Positions 33,803 through 46,056 are shown, counted from the stretch's first letter. The stretch: 64,000 nucleotides of DNA from Sparassis latifolia (GCA_018466975.1 CM031559.1:2852001-2916000), one strand, 5' to 3'. Made by a program: numbers and translations. The notes: generated by a model from the sequence alone, not told the origin.

Positions 33803-35305
33803 AAGAGAGAAGCTGGCAGACCCAGGACCAGCACGGGAGCCAGTGATAAGTAATTCGGGGAGAAGTTACAAGTAGAGACGCAGCCGCAGCTAACTTGTTA
33901 CTGCATGCTCACTGCCTCGCCGCCGGATGGGAAGCCCCCGGAACTCCTCAGATCTGGTTTCGTTTAGATCAAAATGGTGTCAAGGGGTTTCAATCTTATC
34001 ACCCAAGAGTTAAATTATGTATTATAATAATTTCGGCCCTCAGGACGGTAGCATCCGTATGATAGTAGAATGCAACACTGCTGTGTTGTCCTCGCATAGT
34101 ACAGTCAAATATTTATCTAGACTGTCATAGTCAATGAGAATGCAGAGCTGACTCACACATTCGGACATGGACAGGAATTGCTTCTGAACAACCAACATTG
34201 GGTAGCACCACATTGAACTTCAGAAGTTGTTCAAGTCAATCTGCCATTAACTGCGTTAGAAACTGATAATAGACCAGAACTTCATATCGTACCTTCTCCT
34301 GACAGCGCAGATACAGTTGATGTCCTCCCAGAAAACAGATTTTCAAGTGCTTGACATATATGCAGGTTGTGCAGGTTGATTAGATTTTTCACATATCAAC
34401 AAAGGCACAAGACTAATTTTCTATAGCTTTGACCGTTGGCCATTGCCCATGTAGGCAAAGTGATAACTTTTTTAGACTGTAGGCTGCAGGAGCAGTTACT
34501 GATTCTTGACGTTGAACAATCAAGATTCCTACCTGACCATGCCACACAAGATATTGAATGCCTTCAGTTGTAAGGTCCGTCTGTGGTAAGGACCACCGAT
34601 TTGCTGTGTAAGTCTAAATGAAAGATGCTGAGTATAGTATTTTAGGAATTCGAATATATGGAGTGTAACCCAGCTATCAACAAAAACAGAAAATGCGGGG
34701 TAAGCCTTAGGTCCGAAGTTGCCTCCGGCCAACAAAAACCTGGAAGAGCGTGCCGCTAGCACGAATCGATGGTTCCGCTGTGTCGACTTTGTCATGAATG
34801 TCCCGGTTTCCGTGCCTGAATAACGAGGGATGACACATCCAGCATCACGAGCACCGGCCTCCCGGAAGGCAAACCTGCGTGATGTCATCCACGCCGGGAC
34901 AGATTGCGATGAGCGGCAGCGAATATCGACACAGGAGTTGTTTCGCAGGTTTAGCAAGAGGTACTGTCCACAAGGTTGGTGGCTGCAAGGCAGCGAAGCC
35001 GCAGGCAGCAGTCGCTACCGCCACCAATGTTATCGTGAGCACTCTCTGTGCTGCCATCGGTCTATCCGTGAATGATCCGCGCGTCACTTGGTGTACGATA
35101 AAATTGCCCAAGATGCTCAGGCGCAGTCGATGTTTTTGCAGCCTAGCTTTGCTTCACGTGAAAGCAGTTGCTCAGAACATAAGTAAACTGTCACAAGACA
35201 AGGAACAGCGGCAAGTATGAAATAGCGACAACGCACTCGATGATCAGTGAATTAATGATTGGCTACATACTGTATTAGAAGGACAGCTGCCGACGACCAG
35301 ATCGC
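33803..35305. other. 1.5 kb without a supported gene
   Basis: This segment covers the flippase promoter region and beyond. Mutually overlapping frames on both strands between 34.5 and 35.2 kb (up to 142 codons) match no family. Around 34.15-34.3 kb there is an imperfect inverted repeat centred on TTCTGAACAACC and GAAGTTGTTCAAG that may be chance. Confidence 0.4.
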
Positions 35306-36396
35306 TTAACTGCGCTTCGCATGTATGTGCATCACCGCTTGCTCAATCCTAGAGCATATAAAATAATCAATTTGGAATCGTCTCACAACTGCACACTTAC
35401 CGTTGCTTGACCAACATAGTGATACCCTGGCTAACAAACCCCTTGAGCAGTATCGCAGTAAGACCATGGTACAGCCCCGCCCAGCCGGCCGAGCGGAAGG
35501 CTTCGCGCCAGACTGCAAACATAGACATATCCCTCCAAGCCTGGACGCGCACCTTAGCGAGAACGAGAGGGTACAGCACAGCAAGGGCAAGAGCATTCGA
35601 GAGAGCCCCGTCGAGAAACGCGCGCATATATGCGGGTATTCTGCCTGATTGTATGCGGCTGAAGAGCTGGAAGAAAAGCAGAGTGAGAGCCGGTGTGAGG
35701 GCGAGGGGCAGAGTGGGTGCGAAGCCTATGTCTCGATGTCAGCACGGAAGACGACTATACTTTTGTGGTGGCTCTGTTCACCTGCCCAGAATCCGCAAAG
35801 TCCTTGTTCCGTATATATGCTCCTCACTATGTCTACTACTGGTGGAACTCCCTTTCTTTTCCCGTCATCTCCGTCTTCATCTTCGCCTTCCCCGCCTGCG
35901 CTCTGAAGACGCACGGTGATGAGTGACAATGGCATCGATACGGCACGGCTGGCAATACCAGCGATATACCCCACAGCGAGCTCTACGGGAAGTGGGAGAA
36001 GGACTGGACGCGTCCGCGCGGTGAGCGCGCGGCTAAGGGGCGAGGAAGACCGCAATCGCGCGGCCAGAGCATGAAGGATCGTGTAGAAGTAATAGTACAG
36101 GAAACCTGAGACGAGAGTTGAAGCGGTGTCAGTCGGGAGACCACTGTAAAACCCAGCGAAGCCCTCTGTGCCAACAATATGGCGTAGGATGCGGCGTGCC
36201 CCTTTCAGGCCTGCTCTTGACGTCGTGAGTGTTATCAGAAGACGCATATACGTAGGTCCTCACCACGAAGATGGGGAGACTCGGATATCTGTAACTTCGT
36301 CGCGATGAGATCTAGCGGGTACGAGATAACATTGGCGGACGCGCTCGCGAGGGAACCTGAACACGCTTGAAGAAGGGGAGGTAATGAAGAGGCCAT
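35306..36396 (-). CDS. peroxisomal-type adenine nucleotide carrier (SLC25)
   Basis: This is a carrier of the SLC25 family. The start MASSLPPLLQACSGSLASAS is followed by NVISYPLDLIATKLQ (first PxDxxxTK-type signature). The second repeat has GFAGFYSGLPTDTASTLVSG and LYYYFYTILHALAARL, a section typical of the peroxisomal ATP/AMP carriers (yeast Ant1, human PMP34). MPLSLITVRLQSAG is the next signature, degenerate at the acidic position. The third repeat contains LYPLVLAKVRVQAWRD. A last small exon adds RIEQAVMHIHAKRS. An acidic loop (GEGEDEDGDDGKRK) separates helices. If correct, it supplies ATP for fatty-acid activation inside peroxisomes. Other carrier subfamilies remain possible. Confidence 0.72.
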
Positions 36397-37234
36397 CGAG
36401 TAAAAGACTGAGATATCAAAGAGGCCACTCGCTGGGATGGAGCTGGCACACAACAGAGTCCTTACAACTTCGACGGAGGTGTACTGTCGGTCGAATACAT
36501 CGCAGTGGAGCCGAACAAGTGCCGCATGTTCCTGTCAAGGCTCAACCGAGAACTCACGTCCCCAAGGCCAGACGCCCGTAGGAAGAAGCGTACAGGCTTA
36601 GTGACAATAATTTGCAACCATAGACAGAGAGATAACAACCAGGACAGACAGATTAGTTTAGTAGTCTCAAAACATCCAGAAGGGAGTAGAAGACCAAGAT
36701 TCAACCAGGTAAGCCACGTTGCGTCGCGCTTCATCATTGACTCATGAGCGATGCCGGCGGGGCTACTTCAAGCCTATGACGGGTTTAACTGGACATAATG
36801 AAAATTTTCGGAAACATGAAAGAGGAAAGCAGTACTTGTGTGATTCGAAGGCGCGGAATGTTTACCAAAAAGGAAGGAGGGAACTCAAAAGCGGAAAAGA
36901 AAGTGAAAGCAAAAAACAGGACACCAAGAATCCTCAACACGATCCAAGGTATCTGCGGCACTTGCTAGGAAATGAGGCCTGAGGTACCGATAATAGGCCC
37001 CCTCTTGGAGTAATATACTTATTGCTAGAGTCACTGTGGCTAGCAGCAGTAGCGACATTCACTCGACAAGCAACTTGAATGTGTCGTCGCCAAGAGCCTC
37101 GAAGCTCAGCCGGAAAGTTGCCGCAAAGGAATCCTCAGCCTCCACCTTAGCAAACGAACGCGAGATGTTGTAGTTTTCCCCGAAGTTGCGTAGCCACAGA
37201 GTACTTAGTACCACTATGAGTCATGAGTCCACTG
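36397..37234. other. intergenic, with a coding remnant at its right end
   Basis: No intact gene is seen. On the minus strand between about 37190 and 37060 a frame reads LRNFGENYNISRSFAKVEAE, then DSFAATFRLSFEALGDDTFK and LLVE-stop. This looks like the natural C-terminus of a protein I do not recognise. The MITE at 37235-37597 lies directly upstream of it. Confidence 0.4.
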
Positions 37235-37597
37235 CACAGGACGCATAACCCTTTTTTTCCCGAGGAAATAACTTGGAAAAATGTGTGGAAATCAATAAAG
37301 TTATACTGCGGGAAAAACATGAGGAAAAAATGTGTAAAAAGAACAAAGCATTTCCACAGTTTTTCCACTGGAAATAAGTTGGTCGCCAAATATGGTAATT
37401 TTGTCCGGGATTTGGCATGTCCTGGCATGTCCAGTTGCCTGATATGGTAGGCAACTTATTTCCATGGGAAAAACCGTGAGAATGTTTTGTTCTTTTCTCA
37501 CTTTTTTCTCGAGGTTTTTCCTCTGAAAATATATTATTGATTTCCATGCTTTTTGCCAGGTTATTTCCAATGGATAAAAGTGGTAATGCTTCCTGTG
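37235..37597 (-). mobile_element. CACTA-like MITE, copy 2
   Basis: This is a 363-bp element nearly identical over most of its length to 15705-16111 but in the opposite orientation. Termini are CACAGGACGCATAACC and, inverted, CACAGGAAGCATTACC. A 3-bp CTG duplication flanks it (37232-37234 and 37598-37600). Compared with copy 1 it lacks part of the subterminal region near the CACAGGACG end. It has no transposase. High identity between the copies implies recent activity. Confidence 0.87.
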
Positions 37598-38054
37598 CTG
37601 GCTCGCAGTGAAATCTTGTGCTCGTCCGAACTCGGCAAGCAGAATTACTGGACTTGGTATCGTGAATCGATTTTTTGCAGCTCTCGAGCACGGAACTGAA
37701 TCAGATGCACGGCCAATTTGACACTTCTAAGATCACTTTTCAAACACATAATTGAAGTTTCTAAATATTTTCTCTCGTTCTCATTTCCACTTGCCGAAAA
37801 GGGGTTTATTTTCTACCAAATTCGACAATTTTTCGTAGAATTTATATTTTGTCCAGTGGGGACCCTCATACAAGCCGAGTGCTTCTCAAGACGCGTTTTA
37901 AGTGTACTGTGTAGACAACGAAGTCAAAGTAAACACGAGGTACCAGTAATACGCTAGTGTACAAGTAGTCTTGCTTGACACAAGAGAAAAAGGCAACCAG
38001 CCGCTGCACGCCTACTGATGACTACAGTCATCACCGGACACCTGACAAAAAATC
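37598..38054. other. intergenic with possible gene remnant
   Basis: On the minus strand just before the MITE the frame reads VILLAEFGRAQDFTASQ after a possible acceptor. It may be the upstream half of the remnant at 37060-37190. The rest is AT-rich and holds nothing I recognise. Confidence 0.35.
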
Positions 38055-39751
38055 CTAAGCGTCAAACCACCATATATCTTCAGTGTGCAAGCCAAGAACT
38101 ACCTCGTCGCTTTCCATCATTACACATTCCCCGCCTACAACCAGAGCAGGCTCATCTAAGAGCGTAGCATCCAGTTGGACTTCGGGAAAACGAGCACCAT
38201 ATGCCTTCCGTGTGCGTAACACATTGATAATCGCTTCTTTAGCGTCATTGTATCCGGTAATCCACAGTTTCTCCAGGGTCGGACAGGGAATAAATAGTGA
38301 GGGTGTGATAGCCATTAAAGTGGCCGGCATAAGCGCGAAGTATGCATCCATCGTAACCTCCACCAGAGTGAGCGCCTTCACGCGGGTGGCGGATTCGAAG
38401 AACTCCGCAAATGAGTGCAGAGGGGCCCTGACGTGCCAAATTGACACACTCCTCAAATGTGGGAATACTGGGCGCCCCTCAGACTCGCGTGGATCGGTGG
38501 ATCCAATCCCGCAATATAGAAGCAATGCCTCTGCATTGTCTTCGTCCTGGACATAAGAACCGTCGAGCGTGAGGGTGCGTACGTTCGGGGCATCGATCAT
38601 ATGAAGGATGAGGATTGCGTCGAACTCGTCCATCCAGCCGAGCGTGAGTGTGGTGAGGCGGGGCATGGACAGCATCTGCCTTGCGTTGGTCCTAAGGCAA
38701 CCTGCCATCCTGACCTCCTCGTTTTCTTGGCAGCAGGGCCCGGAAACACGCACAGTCAGGCTAGAAAGGTTCGGGCACCTCTCCAGCATGGCGCGGAATT
38801 CGGCAGTAGATGGTCGGACCTCGTCGCAGTGATAACACAACTCGAGCTCCTGCAGCCCGGCACTATTCAACGGCGAGGGTAGCCACCATGGGAAAAAGGG
38901 CCATTTAATGTGGACACCCCTGAGATTCAGATTCTTCAGGCGAGGTAGTGCGCCAAGGTGAGTGAGGATCGGGTTGAACAACGGGAGCCAGCTCGGATCC
39001 CTTAACCCTGGAGGAGAGAATGGCTCCGTGAAATTCATATGCTCATTATGGCGCACTAGGACCAAGCTCTCGAGCAACGGTGCGCAGGAAATTCCGGGTG
39101 GAGGGGCCTGCGATTTATATGCCCAGGTCAAGTAGAGTAATGCCTTGTGCATGGGCGCCCATCGATCTGTGAAAATGGCAAGTGTGCGCAGTCGGCGGAA
39201 GTGGTGTATGATCAGACGAAGGACTGTTTCCATGTGTTGCACTGAAAACGGATGGACATAATCGTCGTCATCATCATCAGGGCTCGGCGTATGTCCTGCA
39301 CTAGATACGCTGTAAAGACACTCAGTAAAGCACTTTAATGCCACGTATGGTTGACCTACTCAGATTCGGAGTAGTCCCAGTCAGGATCTCGTGCATCAAT
39401 GAGGATGTCCAAGGGGTAATTCCCAGAACGCGACAAATACATGCTCGTGACGGTGAACTCCGGCAAAGGAGAAGTAGCACATATCCTCGAGTTTGTGGCA
39501 TCCTCAAGATTGACGATGATCTTGCTCCAAAGCTCTGGCGTTGAAAGAGCTACGTACCGCCACTCTCTGCAGACGGTGGAAAGTTGGCAGGGGACCCATG
39601 ACATATAGCCGCAACACGGTGAAACAGCAGGGTTGTTCGAGTCGCTGTCACTGTCGGAAGATTCAGGGGATGCACTCAGCGTGAATATAATAGAAAGAAG
39701 CTCGGCTGGTAGAGAATCCATGGTCGCACGTCCACCGAGTCGGAGAGGCAT
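38055..39751 (-). CDS. F-box protein with leucine-rich C-terminal region
   Basis: This is a putative substrate receptor of an SCF ubiquitin ligase. The F-box near the N-terminus has MDSLPAELLSIIFTLSASPE and STVCREWRYVALSTPELWSK, the standard agaricomycete form. One 50-nt intron removes the apparent stop at 39356 and joins DYSES to DVSSAGHTPSPDDDD. The remaining 420 residues carry loosely repeated leucine-rich units (for example LKNLNLRGVHIKWPF, LTTLTLGWMDEFDAI, VRTLTLDGSYVQDE) typical of this family's degenerate LRRs. Methionines at 39751 and 39721 are both possible starts; the second immediately precedes the F-box and is common in relatives. Target unknown. Confidence 0.82.
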
Positions 39752-40264
39752 GAGCGCAGTGAGCCGTCCCTACAACACAACATTGAATGGCGCAATGGAA
39801 GCACGGCTGGTGCGCGTATCGCCCATGCTCCCAAATATATGGATTCGCAGAATAGTGCGTACCTGATATGGTTATTCCTTTGTCCTCCTAGGACAATGAA
39901 AAACCTTACCTTGGTGATCATCAACGCATTGTTGTCACGTGCAACGTGTGATTGAACCAAAGGAAGTGACTCGCAAAGGTCAACGCGATCGCTTTCTACT
40001 CTCAAATCATGCCATAGATATCAGCATCTTTGCACCATGTTCCTACGGTGACTCACCTTGGAAGGTCAGGCTGTCGTGCCGGTCCGAGCACGTTTTGTTC
40101 GCCAAATATGGCAGGTTCTGTGGTTCGTGACAGAGAAATATTCCGACATTTTGACGAGCAGGTCAGCTGAGACCTGCAGAGCTGAGTATGAGTACCCCTC
40201 TGAGTCAAACCGCGAGGGCATTCGGGTTATTCTGTTCTGCTGGCGGGTTCACGAGAAGGGGACA
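39752..40264. other. divergent promoter region
   Basis: This region lies between the F-box gene (-) and the gluconolactonase-like gene (+). An open frame upstream of 40265 extends leftward to 40058 but is not family-like. I see no clear motif. Confidence 0.35.
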
Positions 40265-42019
40265 ATGGCAGTGGTGAAAGGTGCAGGTTTGTCGCCCTTA
40301 CTCTCGACTGCCGGATCACTTCTGACCATATGTTTCTTAGCGTCTGACCCTCAACATCAGAGGGGCTCGCCCGAATCAAAGAACAGGTCCCGGACCTCGT
40401 CGCTCTTCGGAAATGCTGGCTTTTGGATAGCAACTCAAGTTTTTGCTGTTGTCAGTGTCGTGGTATATACATATCACTACGATGAAGCGGGCATCGACAG
40501 GAAGTCAGTCGCCTCAATCAGTAAACTATCGCTGCCTCCCCAATCTGTGGTGAGAAGTACCTACCTGCGTGTCTGTGACGTTGACTCACTCAAGCAGCTT
40601 GTGGACCCCCTTTTATTCGCTGTTGTAGGCAATGACGGGCGCTTTCGGGAAAATTCCTTTAAGACACACTTCAATCCGACAAGTAGCACGCCGCCGTTCT
40701 TCCAAATATTTGACCCTGCGTTCCTCTCAATATTGGGACCTGCCCCGTCAATCCGGGCCATAGCTTCCAACCCAGGCTTTGCATTTGCACACGAAGCTCC
40801 GATTTGGGTACCCGAAACAGACGAAGTCTTCTTCTCGAGCAACGACGGAGGACCCCTCGGTTTCAGCGACATTGATCACAACAACGAGGTGGCAAAAATT
40901 CATCTGAACGACGTCTTTGACGCCTTTGCTGCATCTGGTAGCACCACTTCCCCAGTCAATGTATCTGCGACCAGGGTGAGTTGACCTGTACTGCAAACGT
41001 TCAGGTGCATACTTACAGCTTGCGAAGGTCGATCTGCCGGACTCCGTGCAGATGACGAACGGCGGAACGGGTCCATTTCGATCCGCGCTCCTCCTGATCA
41101 GCTCGGGAAGAGGCCCGTTGCCTCCATCCTTGGCAATCGTCAACCCTTCCTACCCGTACAATGCCACCGTCATCCTCGACAACTACTACGGCAGACAGTT
41201 CAATTCGCTCAATGACGTGAAGATCCATCCGAAAAGCGGGAACATCTTCTTCACCGATGTCACGTAAGTTAGTCGCCTTCTGGGAGTGTGATTATTCCCC
41301 ATAATGCTGATAGCCAGGTACGGGTTCTTGAACCACTTCCGCCCGAACCCACTCATGCCCAACCATGTGTATCGCTTCAATCCCAACACCGGTTCTGTGC
41401 GAGTTGTTGCAGATGGCTTTGACAGGCCTAATGGGCTGGCATTCTCTGCGGATGGAAGTAAGGCTTACATGTAAATTTTCTACATTCTCCGATTTTACGT
41501 GGGTATTAATTCCACACCAACCTTGAAGCGCAGACAGCGGTGCTGCACGTGGATTCCTGGGTCCCAATCAGACGGAGCCCGCTACTGTGTAAGCTGCCTC
41601 GCCTTCTCCGCATTCTACGGAAGACGAAACTCACTTGTCCTTCATTGTTCGTGAGATAGCTATGTCTTCGATGTCGAACGCGGCATCGAACGATTCCACA
41701 ACCGCCGAGTGTTCGCATATGTCGACACGGGCGTCCCAGACGGCGTGCAGGTAGACAAGAGCGGCAACGTGTACGCGGCGTGCTCGGACGGCGTACATGT
41801 GGGTGCTCTCTTCCGCGCAGGGCCGCAGCCGAGCTATCTAACTTTGACTGATGCATGCAGGTGTGGAACGAGGAGGGAATGCTGCTCGGAAAATTCTTCT
41901 TGGGGACCGCTTCCGCGAACATAGCATTCGCGGGGAAGGGCAGGTTGGTGATTCTCGCGGAGACGGAAATATTCTTGGCACAGATTGCGGCGGACGGTGT
42001 AGATGTGTCTTTCGCGTGA
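40265..42019 (+). CDS. SMP-30/gluconolactonase-like beta-propeller protein
   Basis: This is a calcium-dependent lactonase-fold protein of the SMP-30/gluconolactonase/LRE-like family. After a hydrophobic N-terminal stretch (FWIATQVFAVVSVVVYTY), the domain begins VDPLLFAVVGNDGRF. It continues AHEAPIWVPETDEVFFSSND, the metal-ligand Glu region. Later blades give FNSLNDVKIHPKSGNIFFTD with the metal-binding Asn and NGLAFSADGSKAY. The last blades are DGVQVDKSGNVYAACSDGVH with the metal-ligand Asp and VWNEEGMLLGKFFLG. The C-terminus ends AADGVDVSFA. A 45-50 nt in-frame segment near 40551-40598 with GTGAGA...CAG ends is probably an intron, making PPQSV-LVDPLL. The start is uncertain because introns may also lie in the N-terminal part. 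Substrate unknown. Confidence 0.78.
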
Positions 42020-42969
42020 GCGACTGGCCGTTTGTTCAGATTTGTCTCTACAACCGAGCGACATGGGCGCGATTCGGAAGGACGCTCAATTGTACTCGCA
42101 TTCTCGCCTTCTGTGCGGGCGGCTGTCTTCGTTTGCTATATTTCTGATTGTGTACGAGTACTGAATCAAAAAATGTGCACCATCGTCTTGGATTGAATTG
42201 ACCTCACCTCCAACACGCGAAAACACATCTGACCCGTTATCTTTGTATTGCAGTCACGGGGCTCTCACGCATGTCGACTCGCATTGACCACAGATGACGT
42301 CTCGGGACGTACAGGCACCCAATCATGGGGCATCTGTGCATGGTGAGGTTTTCCTCGAGGATCGTAACTGCTTCGGAAGCATGCACGCCATATTAGCACT
42401 ATCACTGGGGAAAATGATAGGTTCCGAGGTTGGTCAGTGAGGAGGCACACACAAATGACTTAGAGCTCGAGGAGATATGCCAATGGTGGCGCGCGACATT
42501 GACAGCAGCCAAACAGAAGCTGCGGAAATGGAGCACTCTGGTAGACGCTCGGATGCGATACGCTTGGCCCAGAACTCTCGGGATCTAGGCCTGAGACGGT
42601 TGGTGTGGGGACAAGAACATATATTCCGGTGACCCCACATAGAGAACTGAAAAATAAAGCGAAGAGAGGAGAGGAGAGAACTGAACTATGTGACACATGT
42701 ATCGAATATAGACCCGAAGGAGAAACAAGGAGGAGTAGGCGACACAGTGCACTTGGAAGTTGGAAACGACATGCTATCTCAGATCCAGATCCACGTGTTG
42801 CCCAGCCACAGTCGGATGCCCAAAACTCGCGTAGGCCTCGATTGTTTTGTTTCTTCCTTGAACTTGACAGGAGACTTGGAGGCTGGCCACCCTCTCTCCG
42901 AATAGCACTTGTTCCCACCGCTGAAGTACTTATACCCCTTCTCTCCTAAGCGGTGACCCAACACTCCCC
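42020..42969. other. intergenic, nothing recognised
   Basis: About 950 nt between two plus-strand genes. Minus and plus frames of 95-150 codons at 42.4-43.0 kb are GC-skewed shadows without family resemblance. The final 100 nt precede the phosphatase start and presumably form its promoter and leader. Confidence 0.4.
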
Positions 42970-43641
42970 ATGGCCGTTGTGAGCTGCGACATATCGACAC
43001 CAACCTTCCTCGGTCGTCAGACAAACTATTTCCCCGGTCCATCTTCTCCTCAGACGACCTCATGCAGAAATCTGCGCATCAGGCCTCGACCCATCCCAAA
43101 CTCGTACTGGGCCACTCCATATCTCGTAGCTTGCGAGTTTCCATACTGCCCGCTCACACCGACGCAAATTGCTCACAAACACACGAAGCAGAAGCTAGAC
43201 GCTCTGCTACTCGCCGGCGTGCGCACCTTCATCGATCTCACCGAGCCACACGAGCTCTTTCCGTACTTCCCCCATCTTGAAGCCCGCTGCGCACTCGCAG
43301 GCATCGACGTGCGCGAGGTTGAATACCACAACTTCCCGATCCGCGACCGGGGCTTACCCGAGAGTGTGGAGTTCGTACGTCGCATCATGGAAGTACTCAG
43401 GGACAACGAGCACCGCGGCCGCGTCTCGGCCGTGCACTGTCGAGGGGGAATCGGGCGCACGGGCCTCGTCGTCGGCTGTTGGCTCGTCGAGAGCGGCATC
43501 GCGAGGGACGGGGCAGACGCCCTGCGCATGATTGCGGAGGAGTGGAAGACTGTCGACAAGTGCAAACGATTTCCATCGAGCCCGGAGACCGGCCCGCAGT
43601 TCGAGTTCGTCAGGAACTTTGTTCGCGCTGGGCAGGTGTAG
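42970..43641 (+). CDS. dual-specificity/tyrosine phosphatase, single exon
   Basis: This is a 223-residue phosphatase with the active-site loop HCRGGIGRTG (CX5R; catalytic Cys near 43439) and an upstream general-acid region FPIRDRG, where the Asp fits the WPD-equivalent position. The sequence FIDLTEPHELFPYF is typical of small cyclin-like DSPs that act on phosphoproteins or phosphoinositides. After the loop come LVVGCWLVESG and a helical C-terminus. No intron is needed. It carries no targeting domain. It could also be annotated as a protein-tyrosine phosphatase-like protein; physiological substrate unknown. Confidence 0.9.
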   Translation: MAVVSCDISTPTFLGRQTNYFPGPSSPQTTSCRNLRIRPRPIPNSYWATPYLVACEFPYCPLTPTQIAHKHTKQKLDALLLAGVRTFIDLTEPHELFPYFPHLEARCALAGIDVREVEYHNFPIRDRGLPESVEFVRRIMEVLRDNEHRGRVSAVHCRGGIGRTGLVVGCWLVESGIARDGADALRMIAEEWKTVDKCKRFPSSPETGPQFEFVRNFVRAGQV

Positions 43642-44249
43642 TGATGCGAGCCGTCCGCTTCCGCTTTGGCTTGCAACTGTTGTTGTTTGACGCGATCTAT
43701 ACATCTGCTTAGATCTGTCATCGATTGATGTGCGTCCCTCTTCCCTCTTCACACTCTAGCCCTTTGATTTCCTCACATGTGGATCGATTTAGGACTGACG
43801 AACGTCGATGACACTAATACTCACATGAACGTTGACGCCGTCATGAATACCCATCCATTTACGCCCCATCAGTCGTCTATCTCATCTTCTTAACTTATTA
43901 CGCAAGATTTTTGCTGTTGCTCCCTCTCTTCCACATACTATGTGTACGCGTACATCGTAGTAATTGAGTCGTCGAGGTATACCCATTGAATAATACCATT
44001 TTCTACGTTGCACCTACAGACTTGTACCCTCGCCTCTCGGACTTTCCATCGTCTTATTTCCTGGGTGCTCTCGGGTGGTTTGCCGTTGGCGCGAGTTCGA
44101 GCAGATTGACCTTCGTGTTGGTTTCGGAATACGGTCGTGGTGCATGCGTCCTTCTATCGAGCACTGATCGAGTATTGTGCAATGCCGACGTTTTGGCGAG
44201 ATGCACCCTTCATGATGGAGCAAGCGCGTGTGTATGATCTCTCAACTAG
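43642..44249. other. convergent intergenic region
   Basis: This segment lies between the phosphatase (+) and membrane protein A (-). A plus frame (43986-44237) is unrecognised. It is likely 3' UTRs. Confidence 0.4.
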
Positions 44250-46056
44250 TTATACAGCAGATGGAATAGAGCGGTCTGCGTGGTGCACGTCAGGGAAGGC
44301 TTCCTGCGACCAACGTTCATCGTCAATGTCGCTGGTGGAGGAGTCCACGTCGGGAAAGGAACTGGATGATACACCAATCAGAAGTTGTGGTGCATAAGGA
44401 AAGATACGAGAAGTCACACGTACGGATTGAGGGTGATATGAGTTGTCAGAAGAACCGGTTCGCCTGCAGGAAGACCAAGCTTGCTGAGCCACGAAGTATG
44501 ACCGTTGGCCTCTCGTGTTCTGTATGAAAGAGTGAGGCGGTCGAAGGTGGTAGAGAGGGAGCATTTAACGTACCTCCCAAACAAGTCAGCCATACTGAGA
44601 ACCGAGAGCACACACCGGGAGGAGGCTATCGCGCTGAAACAGAGATGAATGTCGCGAACCATAATGATGGAACAGAAATGCTCGCCTAATCGTTACGCCT
44701 GTCCACAGATAACCTTCATCAGTCTTGTAGGGTAGTACTCATAAAGAATTGGCATACCAGGCAGAGAGAAAAGGACACTCATAGCAGCTGCGTGAGAATC
44801 AGATTCACGCGCCAGGGAGCAATTAGTATTTGCACACAATTCAGATCCATCAAGACCAATGTCTAAGTCACGCTGCGTTAGCATTTTTCAGCGTCTAAAC
44901 AACTGCAGACTTACCACGCTGATAATGTTAACCAAGAAAGTCACAACGAAATACCACACTCCCTGCACACAGATCACCGACAACAGCTCGCTGCGCTTAC
45001 AGCTCCTGTACAAGGCATACACCGTCAAGACCAGGATAATAAAATCGTAGCCGACGGCTGAGGCGACAGAATTTAGAATAGATGCGACATGAAGGAGTAC
45101 AAGCACGCACTGTAAGCGTAGAAGCCCGCCAGTCTATCAATCCCGTTAGTATTAGCTAGGACGCAGGTTCCAGAAACTGCATCATATTGTGCCTTCAGGC
45201 CCGTGAATGCAACTGCAGGTAAGAATGAATGAGCATGTCTGCGTCACTCTGCCGCTCCGACTCACCAACCATAGCAAACGCCCAATGACCCAGACATAGT
45301 GTGATCAGTAGGAAGCGTATTCGCATGCTGCATGACCATATCGTCAGCCTAGATGAAACGCTCAATCGCAGTGGTCACGGAGATAGACTGTAAGCACTCA
45401 ACGTCCTGATGCTGAGGTTCATACTTGCGCAACAGACAGCCATACATGCGACTAACTACAGAAGTACCCTGCGTCAAATGGCAACAGCCAATTGGTATCG
45501 AGAATAAGCTCACCGATTCGGCATCAAGCATAGCTTATGGTCTACTTGAGCCTCTACGTTGAAGGATTGAACACCGGAACACGCACCTGTCCAGGCGTGA
45601 GTCTTAGAACACGAACACAGCGTTAGCACGCACCCCGACAATGAGCCTCTTTTACACGGAGCCGACTCATGATGAGACTGCAATAAACAGTTCATTGTGA
45701 ACACAGTCAATGGGATTGACCAAGAGGACCCACACAAAGAGTAAACAACAGATCATGGTATATCTTCCCAGGAGGTAAGGTACCTACGCCCGAGGTCAAT
45801 CTCTGGACGCAGAGCATCGCCCTGGAACATACGTATGGCCATTTGAAGACAAGCTTTCTCGTCAACAGATTCCACTCTACATGGATGGTGAGCAGAAAGT
45901 GCCACCTGAACCGAAGAATAAAATCAGAGGAAAGTCAAGCTGAAGGCGAATTTGGGAGAGCAATACTTACCCATAGAAGCCAACCAGGAATACAATAGTC
46001 TGTTCAAGCACAAAGACTGTGAGCTCAATGACCTCAGGATCTTTCCAGTCTACCAT
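44250..46056 (-). CDS. agaricomycete seven-helix membrane protein, paralog A
   Basis: This is a multi-pass membrane protein of an expanded, uncharacterised agaricomycete family. The chosen ATG gives MVDWKDPEVIELTVFVLEQ ending in FLVGFYG. Next come WHFLLTIHVEWNL and FKWPY joined by splicing to VPYLLGRYTMICC. A short exon gives MNLSIRTLSAYSLSP, followed by FLLITLCLGHWAFAM and YDAVSGTCV. A further exon has GYDFIILVLTVYALYRSC and VQGVWYFVVTFLVNIIS, then LVLMDLN and MSVLFSLPG. The soluble Ser/Asp-rich tail (SSSSFPDVDSSTSDID) ends at 44250. Helix order and motifs match paralog B step for step. About twelve short exons are needed, and the segment around 45.5-45.7 kb is uncertain. Topology suggests an orphan receptor or transporter; there is no direct evidence. 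Confidence 0.62.

Noticed and set aside
34529..35220. Overlapping frames of 88-142 codons on both strands
   Set aside because: No family resemblance and no splice continuation. One minus frame (34845-35111) has a hydrophobic segment, but that alone is not enough.
42460..43063. Minus and plus frames before the phosphatase
   Set aside because: They overlap each other and the phosphatase leader and carry no motif.
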